Shown here piece by piece: positions 12,491-23,793 of a stretch of 64,000 nucleotides of DNA. The stretch comes from Bromus sterilis (taxonomy: Eukaryota; Streptophyta; Magnoliopsida; Poales; Poaceae). The DNA lies in assembly GCA_950022295.1 (NCBI GenBank), contig OX465598.1, forward strand, positions 117,597,001 to 117,661,000. The letters are read 5' to 3'. How positions within the stretch are numbered: position 1 is the first letter of the stretch; each line of letters begins with the position of its first letter. The position numbers and the translations under genes were made by a program. Under the pieces are notes generated by a model that was given only the letters and a program-made list of their open reading frames with translations, had not been told where the DNA came from and did no database searches.

Positions 12491-13969
12491 GTGAACTCCC
12501 TGGTGGTCCAACCAGACCTCGACACCCGCATCAAGACGGTACAACATTATGACTCTGACATTTGGAAGATTAAGCATCGTGTCGCCAGCGGAGAACCCTC
12601 ATTCTTCACTATTGATGCAAATGATGATAATGCGGTGTACTTCAAGGGTCGTTTAGTGGTTCCGGTAGCCAAGGCCAACCTGAATTACACCTCTGATGTC
12701 ATGAAAGAAGCTCATGATACACCCTTGTCGATTCACCCTGGTAGTACCAAGATGTACCAAGACATTCGTCAGCGGTACTGGTGGTCCAACATGAAACAAG
12801 ACATTGCTCGTTATGTTGATGAGTGTGACGTTTGCCGTCGCGTGAAAGCCGAACATCAAAGACCTGCTGGTACTCTGCAACCACTCTCTATTCCTAAATG
12901 GAAATGGGACAAGATTGAAATGGACTTCGTCACCGGATTTCCCCGATCACAGAAAGGTCATGATGCGATCTTTGTCGTCATCGACCGATTCTCCAAGGTT
13001 GCTCATTTTCTGCCTATCAAGGAGACGATCTCTGCTAGTCAGTTGGCAGACTTGTATGTTTCCCGAATTGTTTCCCTCCACGGTATTCCGTTGGAGATCA
13101 GTTCAGACCGTGGCAGCATTTTCACCTCGAAGTTCTGGGATAGTTTCCAAGAAGCTATGGGCACTCACCTAAGCTTCAGTACTGCTTATCACCCCCAGTC
13201 GCAAGGCCAAGTCGAACGAGTCAACCAAGTGCTTGAATATATGCTACGATCTTGTGTCATCTCATTCAGTAAGAAATGGGAGGAATCTCTTCCATTTGTT
13301 GAATTCTCGTACAACAATAGCTATCAGGCTAGTTTGAAGATGGCACCCTTTGAAGTTCTCTATGGACGTAAGTGTCGAACCCCTCTGAATTGGTCAGAAA
13401 CTGGAGAAAGAGCTCTCATTGGTCCGGACATTATTCAGCATGCCGAAGATCAGGTTCGCGTTATTCGTGAACACTTGAAAGTTGCTCAGTCCCGTCAGAA
13501 GAGCAACTATGATCGCAAGCACAAGGAAATGGTCTATCAACCTGGCGAATACGCGTACCTCCATGTCACTCCGATGAGAGGCACTCATCGTTTCGGAATC
13601 AAAGGCAAATTAGCTCCTCGCTACATTGGTCCGTTCCGTATTCTTTCCCGGAGTGGACCAGTGGCATACCGATTGGAATTGCCGCCGAACCTCTCTCAAG
13701 TCCACGACGTATTCCACGTGTCGCAACTCCGACGCTGCTTCAAAGACCCTATTCGTGAAGTGGAGCATGATATGATCGAGCTGCAACAAGACTTGACTTA
13801 TCAAGAGCACCCGAGTCGTATTCTTGATCAGTCTGAACGCAAGACCCGCAACAAGACGACTAAGTTTCTCAAAGTTCAGTGGTCGAATCATTCTGAAGAT
13901 GAAGCCACCTGGGAACGCGAAGATCGTCTCCGCGATGAATACCCCGATCTTTTCCCCTCTACAACCTAA
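12491..13969 (+). pseudogene. Element A integrase and chromodomain (continuation after element B)
   Basis: This is the C-terminal half of the element A polyprotein, resuming after the right copy of the GATAT duplication. The reading frame on the two sides of element B is compatible, so the insertion alone separated them. Visible parts are the HHCC zinc-binding region (CDVCRR near 12826), the DDE core (D in IEMDFVTGF, D in ISSDRGS, E in GQVERVNQ), a GPY/F-like stretch (ARRYIGPF-type, APRYIGPFRIL), and a chromodomain (FLKVQWSNHSEDEATWE) ending DEYPDLF. The chromodomain is expected to steer integration to marked chromatin. The apparent upstream ATG at 12461 lies in the LTR of element B and is accidental. 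Confidence 0.9.
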
Positions 13970-13986
13970 ATTCTCGGGACGAGAAT

Positions 13987-14005
13987 TCTTGTAGTGGGGG
14001 ATATT
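13987..14005 (+). other. Polypurine tract of element A
   Basis: The sequence TTGTAGTGGGGGATATT lies directly before the 3' LTR, after the stop codon at 13967-13969. A G-rich run next to the LTR is the usual plus-strand primer of gypsy elements. Confidence 0.6.
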
Positions 14006-17000
14006 TGTAACACCCTCACTGTCAGGTGAACAGTAATCACCATTACTGTTCCTCAGTACTGTTCAAAAATTTTGTCTGATCAATATGGTTCAGCTCAAAT
14101 TCAAATTACCCTTTGATATTGTTGCAAGCAATGTGAACCATGGGCCTTGATCATCATGGATGAAAACAAAGTCCAAGCCATTTGAAATAAAATTCAAACA
14201 AACCCTAAAATGCCTTTTGATGAATATTAAAAATATGGTGACAATAAATCTTTTCCAAAAATCTTGGAACCACTTTTATAAAATCCCAAATAATCACTGG
14301 ACCAAATCCAAATGGGTTTGGGTATTTATTAAGTTATAGAAAATTTCAAAAAAATCAAAACAGTGGCCAAAAACCCTATTTGAATCATTTAATATTTAAT
14401 TGAAATATTAAATGACTTTAATTATTGCCCAATCTTTTTGTGGCAGTAATATTTGGTGTAACAATAAATATGGGACACATCCCATATTTTAAAAAATGCC
14501 CAGGTGTATAAAATAAATACAAAGGAAATTACAGAAAAGAAAAAGGAAATATAAACAAACAAACAAAAAAAAAGAAACCTAAACTACCCCGGTGGGCGAG
14601 GCCCACCTCCTCTCCCCTCCCCCCTGGACCGAATCCAGCCCGACAGCCCATCGGCCCACCCCGGTCATCCCCTCCCCTGTTCACCTCGCGGTGTCGCGCA
14701 TCCATGGCGCCACGGCAGAGGCCGTCGACGTGGCGGCCATCGCAGCTCCCCGGCGGCCTACTTGTTACCCCGAGGCACCACTGGCACGTGCCCTAACCCT
14801 AGAATCGCCCCCCCAGGCTCGTCCCCAGGAACACGCGACAACAAACCTTATCGCGAACGGCCGCCGGAATCCGGCGTTAGGTCGTCGGCCGTGGCTGCCC
14901 TCGCCGCCGGCGAACTCCCGTGCGGCTGACTGGTGGGCCGCCCCGGTCAGTTCCACTGTTAGTGACTAAACAGTCACTGACAGGTGGCCCCCACCCCCTC
15001 TATTAATTATCTAGTGATTAAAACAAATAAAACTGTTAGGACTAACCCCACTGACTATGACATGTGGGCCCAGCCCATTTAACCATTTACTAAATTGATT
15101 TAATTGGATTAATAAGTCAATGACATGTGGGTCCCCCCACTGAATAATTAGTTTTAATTAATTTATTTGTTAACGGTGTCACTGACCAGTAGGACCCACT
15201 GGTCAGAAAATTAAAATGAATTATTAATTGATTTAATAATTAATAACATAATTATTAAATAGAAAAAGGATTTTTAATGTTTTAAAATTGATTAAACTTA
15301 TAAAATCAATATCTTTTAATCTGTATATCGGATCGAAAAACTTTATACATGAAAATTGATCAGAAAAATACAACGAATAAGAATACGCTATCCATACCCT
15401 CACCACACCCCCTAACACACCGATCATCGACATTCCCCCCCTCCGGGCTGTCTGTCGATAATTCCCGGTACCGATAAAAAGTATCCGGATGAATTTATTC
15501 CGAACGCGAAAGTTGTCCGGAATGGTTCAACTAACACGTATACACCCCCGTTATCTTTGTCGGATGTCCACGACACCTCCGGCATGAACCCTCCCCCCTC
15601 CGGACACCCTGTCCGGTAATCACCCGGAGCTGGCAGTTCATCCCCGGATGAATTCCCGCTCCGAGCAACGTACTTTGCACTGCGTTAGAACACTGTTAAC
15701 TTTACAATTATCTTGTCATTCATATGTTTGCATTGCTTGCTTTGTATTTACTGTTTCTCCCCCCCTTATTCTCCGGTAGACCCCGCTGCTACCGCCGACT
15801 ACACCGCTGCCGGATACGACTACTTCGTCGACGATCCGACCCCTACCGTCGAGCTTCCAGGCAAGCAGAGCCATTCTCTTCCCCAGATATCGCCTACCTT
15901 TTCCGTACTTTCTTGCACTAGGCATTATTACTGTTGCTGCTACGATTACAATCCTATTCAATTGCATAGCCTGATTTTGTCGCCCCTTGATGTACCTTTC
16001 TTATCCTATGCTGCCTATTATAATTATGCATATATTCAGCAGTGAACCCTGCGCATTGTTAGTTAGGACTAGATAGCGGGTCGTGATCACTCAGGGGGTG
16101 AACACGGATACAATATATACAACTGCATAGGTACGGAACAAAGCAGACACCGCCAAAGGCCCTTATCTGGGTTATGCCTAGTCACCTCAAGTGTGAGCTA
16201 TCAAGGAGTAATCCTTGTACTCCACTAGAGGCCGACTTTGTCTTGCCGCCATAGGGTCCTGAACAACGGTTGTCCTTAAGGTAAGAAGTTGGGCGACCCA
16301 ACGGTGCCCGCGAGCGGTATTGTGTCGGGAACGACAGGGAGGGTACGACCGACGTTACTGGCGTGCTTGGCCCCTGCTCGTATCTCGCGAGAGTTACCAA
16401 ACCACGCAAAAGTCGAGCTCTACCAAGAGCACACGCGAGACAAGGTAAGGAGACGGTTCACCTTGTCGGTAACCGCGCGCTTTGACGGGACGACAGGGCA
16501 GGCCCCGACGTTACCGGTGGGCCTTGTTGCTGTTCGTTGTTCATTGTGTTGTTAGTCAGACAGCGATAACGGTTGTCTGCGAGATAATATTAAAATGCTA
16601 AATGGTTCGGCGGATGACTTGAGAGACCCGTTGGTCTGTACGCACTACCTACACGTGGGATTACGGTGTGGGCCCTCCGCGTCGTAGTTCGTCCGAAAGC
16701 TCTTCAGACGTCAGCAGTACTGCGGCCTAATCGCCGGGAAGTGGTCTTGTCTTTTTGCTGCAGCAGGTGTGTTTGGATTTGCTTTTGCTTCACCGGGCAG
16801 ACTCGCACCGTGCAGGAGCGTGCAAGGGTGAGGGACCTAGACCCCTTGGCGCATAGGATATAGTCTGGCGGATGGCCTCTCTGCTGAGCCTAGGATGGGC
16901 TGCAATGTGTCGGATAGCCTCGGTGGGGCATTCCCTAACAAGGTGTACGCCACCCTGGAGATCCGAGCGTGCAGGCTGAACAGTAGTGCACCCCTGCAGG

Positions 17001-17838
17001 GAGTTTAATTTATTCGAATAGTCGTGTCCACGGTAACAGGACGCTTTATGCTGAAGCTAGATCTTACCACTAGAAACTATTACTATTAAACTGTATGGTT
17101 CCGGGTTTTCTTCCTCGCAGGGAAGTCAAGGAGGGGAACTCGGAGGCATTATTATTATGGTTAATCATTACAACTTATATTATACAATGTTGCAGCAACT
17201 TCTGCTTCATTGTTACTTTATTGCTTTATATGAACTGTTGGTTGTTTCTCTTCTCATGCTGCAAGACATCGTCGGAAGATGCTAGTTTTCGATAGGCCTA
17301 GCTTCTTACCCTTATTCTGATTTCTATCTTGCAGTCCACTATATACAGCCTCCCCTTTCCTTTGATACAAATGCATAATGCTTAGTAGCGGACGTAAGAC
17401 TCGCGGGTATACTAGATACTCACCTTTGCTTTATTTCCCCTTTTATGTTTTACCTGATCGGCCGCTGCTGTCGACGTTAGAGCCCAGGAGCAGGAGTACC
17501 CCGGAGGCGGATACTACTACGTCGAGACCCCCGCTGACCAGGACCAGGAGTAGTTTCGGAGGCTCCCAGGCAGGAGGCCTTGCCTTTTCGATCTGTATCT
17601 CTGATGTTATTTGTGCTAGCCTTCTTAAGGCAAAACTTGATTAACTATGTCTGTACTTAGATATTATGGTTTGTATAACTTATGTATTCGGGTCTGCGTG
17701 ACCCCCTTTATTGTAACATATTGGTTTATCTTTTTGTGTTTAGTGTTGTGCTGTGATATTCTCACCGTGGCAAACTAATCTTAGTCGTGTACCCTGCGTG
17801 TATGATTACTCTAGACGGATTGATTTTGGGGGGTCACA
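14006..17838 (+). repeat. 3' LTR of element A (3833 bp)
   Basis: The LTR starts TGTAACACCC directly after the polypurine tract and ends GGGGTCACA, giving imperfect inverted ends (TGT...ACA). It contains no credible gene. Short ORFs in its GC-rich part (14590-14970) show no conserved domain. Its right end is 25 bp from the start codon of the polygalacturonase-like gene. The end point was chosen from the terminal ACA and the inverted-end similarity, because the 5' LTR is not visible for comparison. Confidence 0.75.
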
Positions 17839-17863
17839 CCAGGCCACCGTCCAGGGCGCGCCC

Positions 17864-20800
17864 ATGACACGCCCGTGCCCGCGTCCGGCGGTTCCCCTGA
17901 TCGTCTTCCTCGTCCTGCTCGCCTCCTGCTACTTCGCCCTCACGCGCCTCCCCGCCGCGGCCCCGCTAGCCGCCCTGATCGCCCCTTCGGCGGGCCATGG
18001 CTCCGGCCACGGCGCTGTCGACACTTGTGCGGGGTTCTACCGCGGCGCGGGCGCGGCCGGGAGGCGCGCGGTGACAGCTTCGCTGGAGGAGTTCGGGGCC
18101 GTGGGCGACGGGGTCACGTCCAACACGGCGGCGTTCCGGCGCGCCGTGGCTGCGCTGGAGGAGAGGGCTGGCGGCGGCGGCGCCAGGCTGGAGGTGCCGG
18201 CAGGGAGGTGGCTCACGGGGAGCTTCAACCTCACCAGCCACTTCACTCTCTTCCTGCACCATGGCGCGGTTATCCTCGGCTCCGAGGTACGGAATCCATC
18301 CATTGATCCATGTCCGCCGGTTCCTCTTCCTCTTATTGTTCTTCTTTCATTTGATTATTTCACATGTATTTCTACTCTCAAATCCTGTTAGTATTACAAA
18401 TTAATAGAGTGAACTCTACTGAGTAAAAGGTACTAGGAGTAGTATTTTTTCAGGGTCGGAACCGAAACATACAGACATGTACTAAATGCAAAATTATTTT
18501 TCATTCTGATAGTGATAGAACACTCATGTTGATTAGTGCAGACAATTTCATTTTTTATGAACATTTGCACATAGCTATGCTTCTCAGCAGTGCAGAAATT
18601 AGAATATCAATCCATGTTCAACGCTTGTGCTGTCAACTGACACTGACCAATAAAAAAGAAATGGGGGAGATGCTGTTGTGGGTTGGATGGAATCCTGCAC
18701 ATGCTTTCAAACGGTTGTTGGTTTCTGCAGCTTTGCCACATGTTATTGTTCTAACTACCATTGTGTGTGCCTTTGCCCTTAATTCTGCCTGGACTGGCCT
18801 GACTTGATGCTACTATTCTACTACTAGCCTCCATCCCAAATTACTTGACGGAGATTATCTAGATCGGGATGTATCTAGGTTTAAAACAAATCTAGATACA
18901 TTCGTATCTAGACAAATCTTCGTCAAAACATTTGGGATGGAGGGAGTACTTTGCTTGTAGTGCCGTCTCATCTGCTCATATGCTAGCACGAAAAGGTTAG
19001 ACATATCTGTAGATGTTGCTTTCTGCAGGAGCTAGTCACCATTTTTGGTACTACGTGCAAATGATGTGTGCATACTAATTATAAGGATTGCTACCATGTA
19101 TGGAGAGTTTATGAGAGATGAACTTGCCGAAGGGATTCCCTCATATCAGGATACTGTCTACTAGTGCTTTCATGTGAGGGGTGGCTTTAGTGGTGCAGAG
19201 TTGTTGGGAAAGGAAGCATAATTAAGAGCGTTAGCTAGGAGTTTGACATTGCTACCATATGCACTGGCACTACAATAATCCACCACCTTAATATTCTAGG
19301 ACAATCATGGCCTGATTTTCAAGTCCAACATGATAACAGGTGAGATTGTCTTTAAGGGGACCAATCCCCTTAAAGATTATCGAGTTAACAATTGTGCCAC
19401 TTGCTCACTTCGTATTTAAATAGAAGAATCTCCACTAGTTCTTCAATACTACTGCATAGAGTTGATTGTGTAGATTTATTCAGTAACTGCAGAGTGTTGA
19501 TTTTTGCGTTGGACTGTGATGTGCAGGATCCGGAAGAGTGGCCTCTCATTGCGCCGCTACCGTCTTACGGGCGCGGGAGGGAAAGATTAGGACCACGCCA
19601 CATAAGCCTCATTCACGGACAAGACCTAGATGATGTTGTTATTACCGGTACAGGAATTGTTTAACATTCTCTATACTTTCAAATTTGGCCAAGTAAATAT
19701 AAATTGTTCATGCAAATTAGAGAGCTGACGCGGTTCGCTATAACAGCTGATGTAAGCATAAATTTCATTTGTGGGGTATACTTGTCGAGAAAACAGTTTG
19801 TGGGTTATATCATGCGATGAATTAGTTTTGACTGCACTTGCAAATTGTTCTGCTTTTCCATGTCAGGTAGCAATGGAACCATTGATGGCCAAGGCAGGAT
19901 GTGGTGGGAGCTATGGTGGAACAGGACTTTGAACCACACAAGAGGTCATCTCATTGAGCTCATGAATTCGACCAACGTCCTGATCTCCAATGTCACCCTA
20001 CGCAACTCACCATTTTGGACAGTGCATCCGGTCTACTGCAGGTTAGTTTGTCATGCTGATATAGTGGATTATTATCACTTTATCATGCTGACAACGAATA
20101 TTTCATGTTCAGAAATGTGCTGATTAAGGACCTGACTATACTAGCTCCCCTGAATGCTCCAAACACTGATGGCATTGATCCAGGTTTGTGCTCTTAAATT
20201 GACAGATCGTTGTCTCTCAAAACTGAACATGGCCCGTCACTGAGTTTTGTACTTAAGGTCATATGAATAGCATGCCTATATCATTTTCTTTTGTTTCAAC
20301 TAAACACTTGGTTAAGTACAAAATTTAAAAAATCTTGGTCAAGTATAAAATTAAAAAATTCAGGATTTACGTTTGTACTTCACAGTTGTGTCCTTGGTGA
20401 TGATGACCATTTCTGCACTAAACACAAACTGGCTTTGCAAACAGCAAACTTATCCATGACAGTTTCTCTTTATGAACAATAACAGACTCAAGTTCAGAAG
20501 TTTGTATCGAGGACTGCTATATCGAAAGTGGAGATGACCTGGTTGCTGTCAAGAGTGGATGGGATCAGTATGGGATATCTGTAGGCAAACCCAGCTCAAA
20601 CATTATCATCCAACGGGTATCAGGCACGACGCCTACATGCTCTGGTGTAGGTTTCGGAAGCGAGATGTCTGGTGGGATATCGAACGTGCTCGTCCGTGAC
20701 CTCCACGTATGGAATTCCGCATCTGCGGTGAGGCTCAAGACCGATGTGGGGCGCGGCGGGTACATAACCAACATCACCATCGCGAATGTGACAATGGAGA

Positions 20801-21123
20801 AGGTCAAGGTGCCAATAAGATTCAGCCGTGGTTCAGATGACCACTCGGACGACAAGTATGACCGAACAGCGCTACCGATGATCAGTGACATTCATATTGT
20901 CGACATTGTTGCTGTGGATGTGCAGCGCGCGCCCATGCTGGAGGCGGTTCACGGTGCTGTCTATGAAGGGATATGCTTTAGAAATGTTAGCCTGAAAGCG
21001 ATAAGTCGTCAAATTGGGTGGCAATGCGAGTCTGTGTATGGAGAGGCGCATGAAGTTTTCCCTGCACCCTGTGAGGAGTTGAGGAATAATGGATCTTCTT
21101 CTTTTTGGTGTGGCCTTCCCTGA
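17864..21123 (+). CDS. Polygalacturonase-like glycoside hydrolase family 28 protein, 5 exons
   Basis: GH28 enzymes hydrolyse pectic homogalacturonan in the cell wall. Exons are 17864-18286, 19527-19647, 19867-20041, 20113-20183 and 20486-21123, with GT-AG introns and matching phases, giving 475 codons, the usual length for this plant clade. Residues 1-35 are a hydrophobic signal or anchor segment (PLIVFLVLLASCYFAL). Then come FGAVGDGVTSNTAAF, an INGTIDGQG-like GSNGTIDGQGRMWW, NTDGIDPDSS and the SGDDLVAVKSG box with catalytic Asp residues. The usual G-H-G histidine motif is replaced by GVGFGSEMSGG and the R-I-K motif by RLK, as I recall for the membrane-anchored plant subgroup. I chose the ATG at 17864 because upstream codons lie in the LTR of element A. 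That LTR sits 25 bp upstream, so the native promoter is displaced. Confidence 0.9.
18827..18946. mobile_element. Stowaway-like MITE in intron 1 of the polygalacturonase-like gene
   Basis: This 120-bp element has inverted ends (GCCTCCATCCCAAATTACTT at the left; the right end reads TTTGGGATGGAGGG) and is flanked by TA on both sides (18825-18826 and 18947-18948). A CTCC(A/C)TCC terminus and TA target are typical of Stowaway (Tc1/Mariner) MITEs in grasses. Confidence 0.8.
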
Positions 21124-21383
21124 GCAACTGTACAGAACTTACAAGTTTTTCATGGGTGACCTCTGTTTAGAAAAGGACAAGGGATAGAACTTACAGTCAG
21201 GTTCAACAGTGAGGCTTGTATACTTAGTTTTGTAGTAGAGACCTAGAGGGCACAAAGATCTTTTTCTCAATTTTTCCACTGCAAATGGGCACAGATAATT
21301 TACTGATCGAATATAGAAGGCAATTGTCCTTTCTCCCAAATGTGTCGTCCAAAGTGTAGGGCCCTCCCTCTTCTTTTGTAATC
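21124..21383 (+). other. 3' flank of the polygalacturonase-like gene
   Basis: This is the stretch after the stop codon up to the first MITE. It probably holds the 3' UTR. I see no AATAAA in a clear position and no gene. Confidence 0.4.
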
Positions 21384-21643
21384 CCTACATGTTAAAATAT
21401 AGTGCATATTAAATTTGTTCTAAGTCAAACTTTCTAAAATTTGACCAACTATACAGAAAATAGATGAACACTTACAATACTAAATATATATGACATGAAA
21501 ATAAATTTCATGATGAATATAACTGTATTGAGTTGGTAGTGTCGTATTGCAAATGTTGATAATATTTTCTATAAATTTGGTTAAAATTTACAAAGTTTGA
21601 CTTAGACAAACTAATATGCACTATATTTTGGATGGAGGAAGTG
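21384..21643. mobile_element. MITE-like inverted-repeat element
   Basis: The two halves are inverted: TTAAAATATAGTGCATATTA near 21392 pairs with TAATATGCACTATATTTTGG near 21612, and AAGTCAAACTTT pairs with AAAGTTTGACTT. The right end GGATGGAGGAAGT resembles the Stowaway/Mariner-type terminus. Exact ends are uncertain by a few bases. Confidence 0.65.
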
Positions 21644-21776
21644 TTAATATAAAAGGAAAAAAAAGGTAGTACTATTAGTTATGAAACCTCTCATCTGCGC
21701 CATCATGAAAATCCTTTCAATGGTTGTGGAATGTTATAGCATTTCGAGTTACTTCTACTGTTATGTTCTATGGTCT

Positions 21777-22032
21777 ACTTCCTCCGTTTTAAAATACTTG
21801 AAGTCCTACTTTTGTCCTAAGTCAAATTTCATTAAGTTTGACCAAATCTATAGAAAAATATATCAACATCTATAATATTAAATTTGCTTCATCAGATTCG
21901 TTATGATATGTGTTGTATATTATATATATTTGGATCGTAGATCTTAGCAATTTTTTCTATAAACTTGGTCATAGTTTTTTTTACTTAGGACAATCCTCGA
22001 ACTTTAATTATTTTGAAATGGATGGAATACTT
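21777..22032. mobile_element. Second MITE-like element, Stowaway-type ends
   Basis: The left end CTTCCTCCGTTTTAAAATAC is roughly inverted at the right end (TTTTGAAATGGATGGAATAC), with TA next to both ends. Inner parts (AAGTTTGACCAAATCTATAG and CTATAAACTTGGTC) also pair. No coding sequence is present. Confidence 0.65.
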
Positions 22033-22340
22033 ATGACCAAACATCACTCTCACATTTGAATAGTACTCAACTTTTTGTCATTATAGTTTTCACAACTAGT
22101 AAAGTTTTACGTACTAGATTTTGCTTTTGATTCTTTAATGTTTTCCTTTTTTGAATAGTTTTATCTAGCTTAGGATAACCATCGAGAAATACAGTGTACT
22201 CTATACAAATGAGGTAGAAATATTGTAAAAAATTACGGCACCCCGTAAAATAAGGAAAGTTTGATTTCTTTTAAATTCTTTACATGTTAATTTTGATGTG
22301 CATTATGTTACTACATACACCGAATAAAAAAAGACATGGC

Positions 22341-22362
22341 AATGCACAGGCATTCAACTAGT
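22341..22362 (+). mobile_element. Possible Helitron 3' terminus
   Basis: A perfect 5-bp stem AATGC/GCATT with a four-base loop is followed by CAA and then CTAG-T, the arrangement of a Helitron 3' end (hairpin, then CTRR before T). No 5' TC terminus was identified and no Rep/helicase is nearby, so this is only a candidate. Confidence 0.3.
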
Positions 22363-22446
22363 ATCTGTTAAGGGCAGGAGCAGCCACACTTGAATTTGTT
22401 GGTAAAAAAATAAAAAAGGAGAAAATCAGCATTGTATATAAAAAGC

Positions 22447-22650
22447 CATACTTGCTCAACACTGTATCCAAAAACATAATGTACTCTAAAAGTATTATTC
22501 TGAAAAAGGTCACACACATGATTTCGGAAAACAAGATTTTAAAAGAGCCATGCTTGTTCAACATTGTATCCAGAAATGGTCACGCATATTATTTTCAAAA
22601 ACATGGTGTTTAAATAAACATACTTGTTCAACATTGCATCCAGAAACAAA
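22447..22650. repeat. Three imperfect direct repeats next to the tRNA gene
   Basis: Units containing (A)CTTG(C/T)TCAACA(C/T)TG(T/C)ATCCA(G/A)AAA start near 22448, 22552 and 22622. Between them other words such as GGTCAC(A/G)CA and AAAACA(T/A) also recur. Unit spacing is about 100 and 70 bp. Function unknown. Confidence 0.6.
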
Positions 22651-22653
22651 AGT

Positions 22654-22658
22654 AAAAA
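22654..22658 (-). terminator. Pol III T-run after tRNA-Phe
   Basis: Five T residues on the - strand, 8 bases downstream of the tRNA 3' end, form a minimal Pol III terminator. Confidence 0.7.
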
Positions 22659-22666
22659 GTGCAGAT

Positions 22667-22692
22667 TGCGGTGAGCGTGGATCGAACACGCT

Positions 22693-22734
<42 letters not shown>

Positions 22735-22739
22735 CCCGC
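22667..22739 (-). tRNA. tRNA-Phe (anticodon GAA)
   Basis: Read on the - strand it begins GCGGGGATAGCTCAGTTGG and ends CACGCTCACCGCA, forming the 73-base body of plant tRNA-Phe without encoded CCA. Box A (TAGCTCAGTTGG) and box B (GTTCGATCC) are intact. The anticodon is in the loop CTGAAGA. Compared with the plant consensus I recall, only one base differs, in the variable region (GGTAG where GGTCG is usual). A run of five T on the - strand (22658-22654) follows 8 bases after the 3' end and would serve as a Pol III terminator. It is probably functional. Confidence 0.92.
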
Positions 22740-23059
22740 TGTTCGGAAAAGCTGATGAACTAGTCTATTCATCATTGCTGCTCTGTTCGAAATGTGCATG
22801 GAAAAACTTCCTGTGCTTATCCACGCACAGACTCGCAGTGAAAGCTGCACATCGCTGATGATATTGCATTCCTGGTACGCCGGCTCATCCGGTGGCGCGC
22901 GCGATCTCGTCGGGAGGTTCAGAGGATGGATGAGGAGCTGGTACAGCACCGCTCATCTCTGGGGCATCCATGGTATGAGATGGCTACTGGGACGTACCTG
23001 GGGTGCAGACTGCAGCACTGAGGAGTTCATGGTAGAAAGTGTTCTTTTCCTCTGCGTCG

Positions 23060-23755
23060 GCCGACCGGCGCTTCAGTTCGGCCGGTCAAACGCGGACCGT
23101 CTGATCTTCGCGATTTAACGGTTTAGATTTGCTCGTATCCCTTCGTTTTGACTGCAACATTTGCGGTACTTTCGTAACTTTTTTGCTACACAGATGCAAC
23201 ATTTTTATATTTGGTGTTTTTTGCAGCAAAAAAATTGTGATAACAAATTTTAATCGCTGGTGATATCATTTTTATTATCGATTGCAACTTTTTTGATACA
23301 TGGATGCAACAAAAATTTATTGTGTGCATTTTTTTTCAATTTTTTTCGCTGTTGCAACAAAAAAATTGATAAAAAAAATCACGTACCATATTTACCATCA
23401 ATTCGTGGCAGCAAATTTAATCTACACTTCTACATTTTTTTATAATGGTTGCAAAAAAATCCGGGACCCATCATCACCGATCACACTTCATCTTTTTTGT
23501 TGTAGCAAAAATCATTAGTAACATTTTTATATCATGCTACCAAATGAATGCGCTTAGCACTAAAATACTACTAAGTACATCCATTTAGCAAAAAGTAACA
23601 TAGATCAGTATAATAATATTAGTATAATAGTAGTACAGATAGTAGCATTTTATACTACAGTTGCAACATTTATCATGTGTCAGATGCAACAAAGCGGGAA
23701 AATGGACACAAGTGGGCCTTGGACCGACCGGCCAATGTCGGTCGGCCGGCCACCA
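23060..23755. mobile_element. AT-rich repeat element with GC-rich ends (possible TIR transposon derivative)
   Basis: The left edge contains GTCGGCCGACCGGCG and the right edge GTCGGTCGGCCGGCC, which share the inverted core CGGCCGACCG. Between them lies AT-rich DNA with many TTTTTTG and GATGCAACA(T/A) words and no ORF of note. Layout suggests a non-autonomous TIR element, but a target duplication was not confirmed. Confidence 0.35.
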
Positions 23756-23793
23756 TCATTAGCCTTTCCAGATAGCTGAACCCAGGTGCACAT

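Larger units (their letters stand above)
1..17838 (+). mobile_element. Element A: Ty3/gypsy chromovirus (Tekay-like), 5' LTR outside window
   Basis: This is a long gypsy-type LTR retrotransposon in + orientation. The order seen is gag, CCHC knuckle, protease, reverse transcriptase, RNase H, integrase, chromodomain, polypurine tract, 3' LTR. Integrase after RNase H is the gypsy order, and the C-terminal chromodomain places it among chromoviruses. The very long LTR starting TGTAACACC suggests the Tekay/Del clade (inference). Positions 1-185 are internal 5' leader with no gene seen. The 5' LTR and primer-binding site lie outside the window. Element B (3168-12485) is inserted in it. The five bases after the 3' LTR, CCAGG (17839-17843), are the predicted right half of the target duplication; the left half is out of view. 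Confidence 0.85.

Noticed and set aside
14592..14969. 125-codon Pro/Ala-rich ORF
   Set aside because: It lies in the GC-rich part of the element A LTR and shows no conserved motif.
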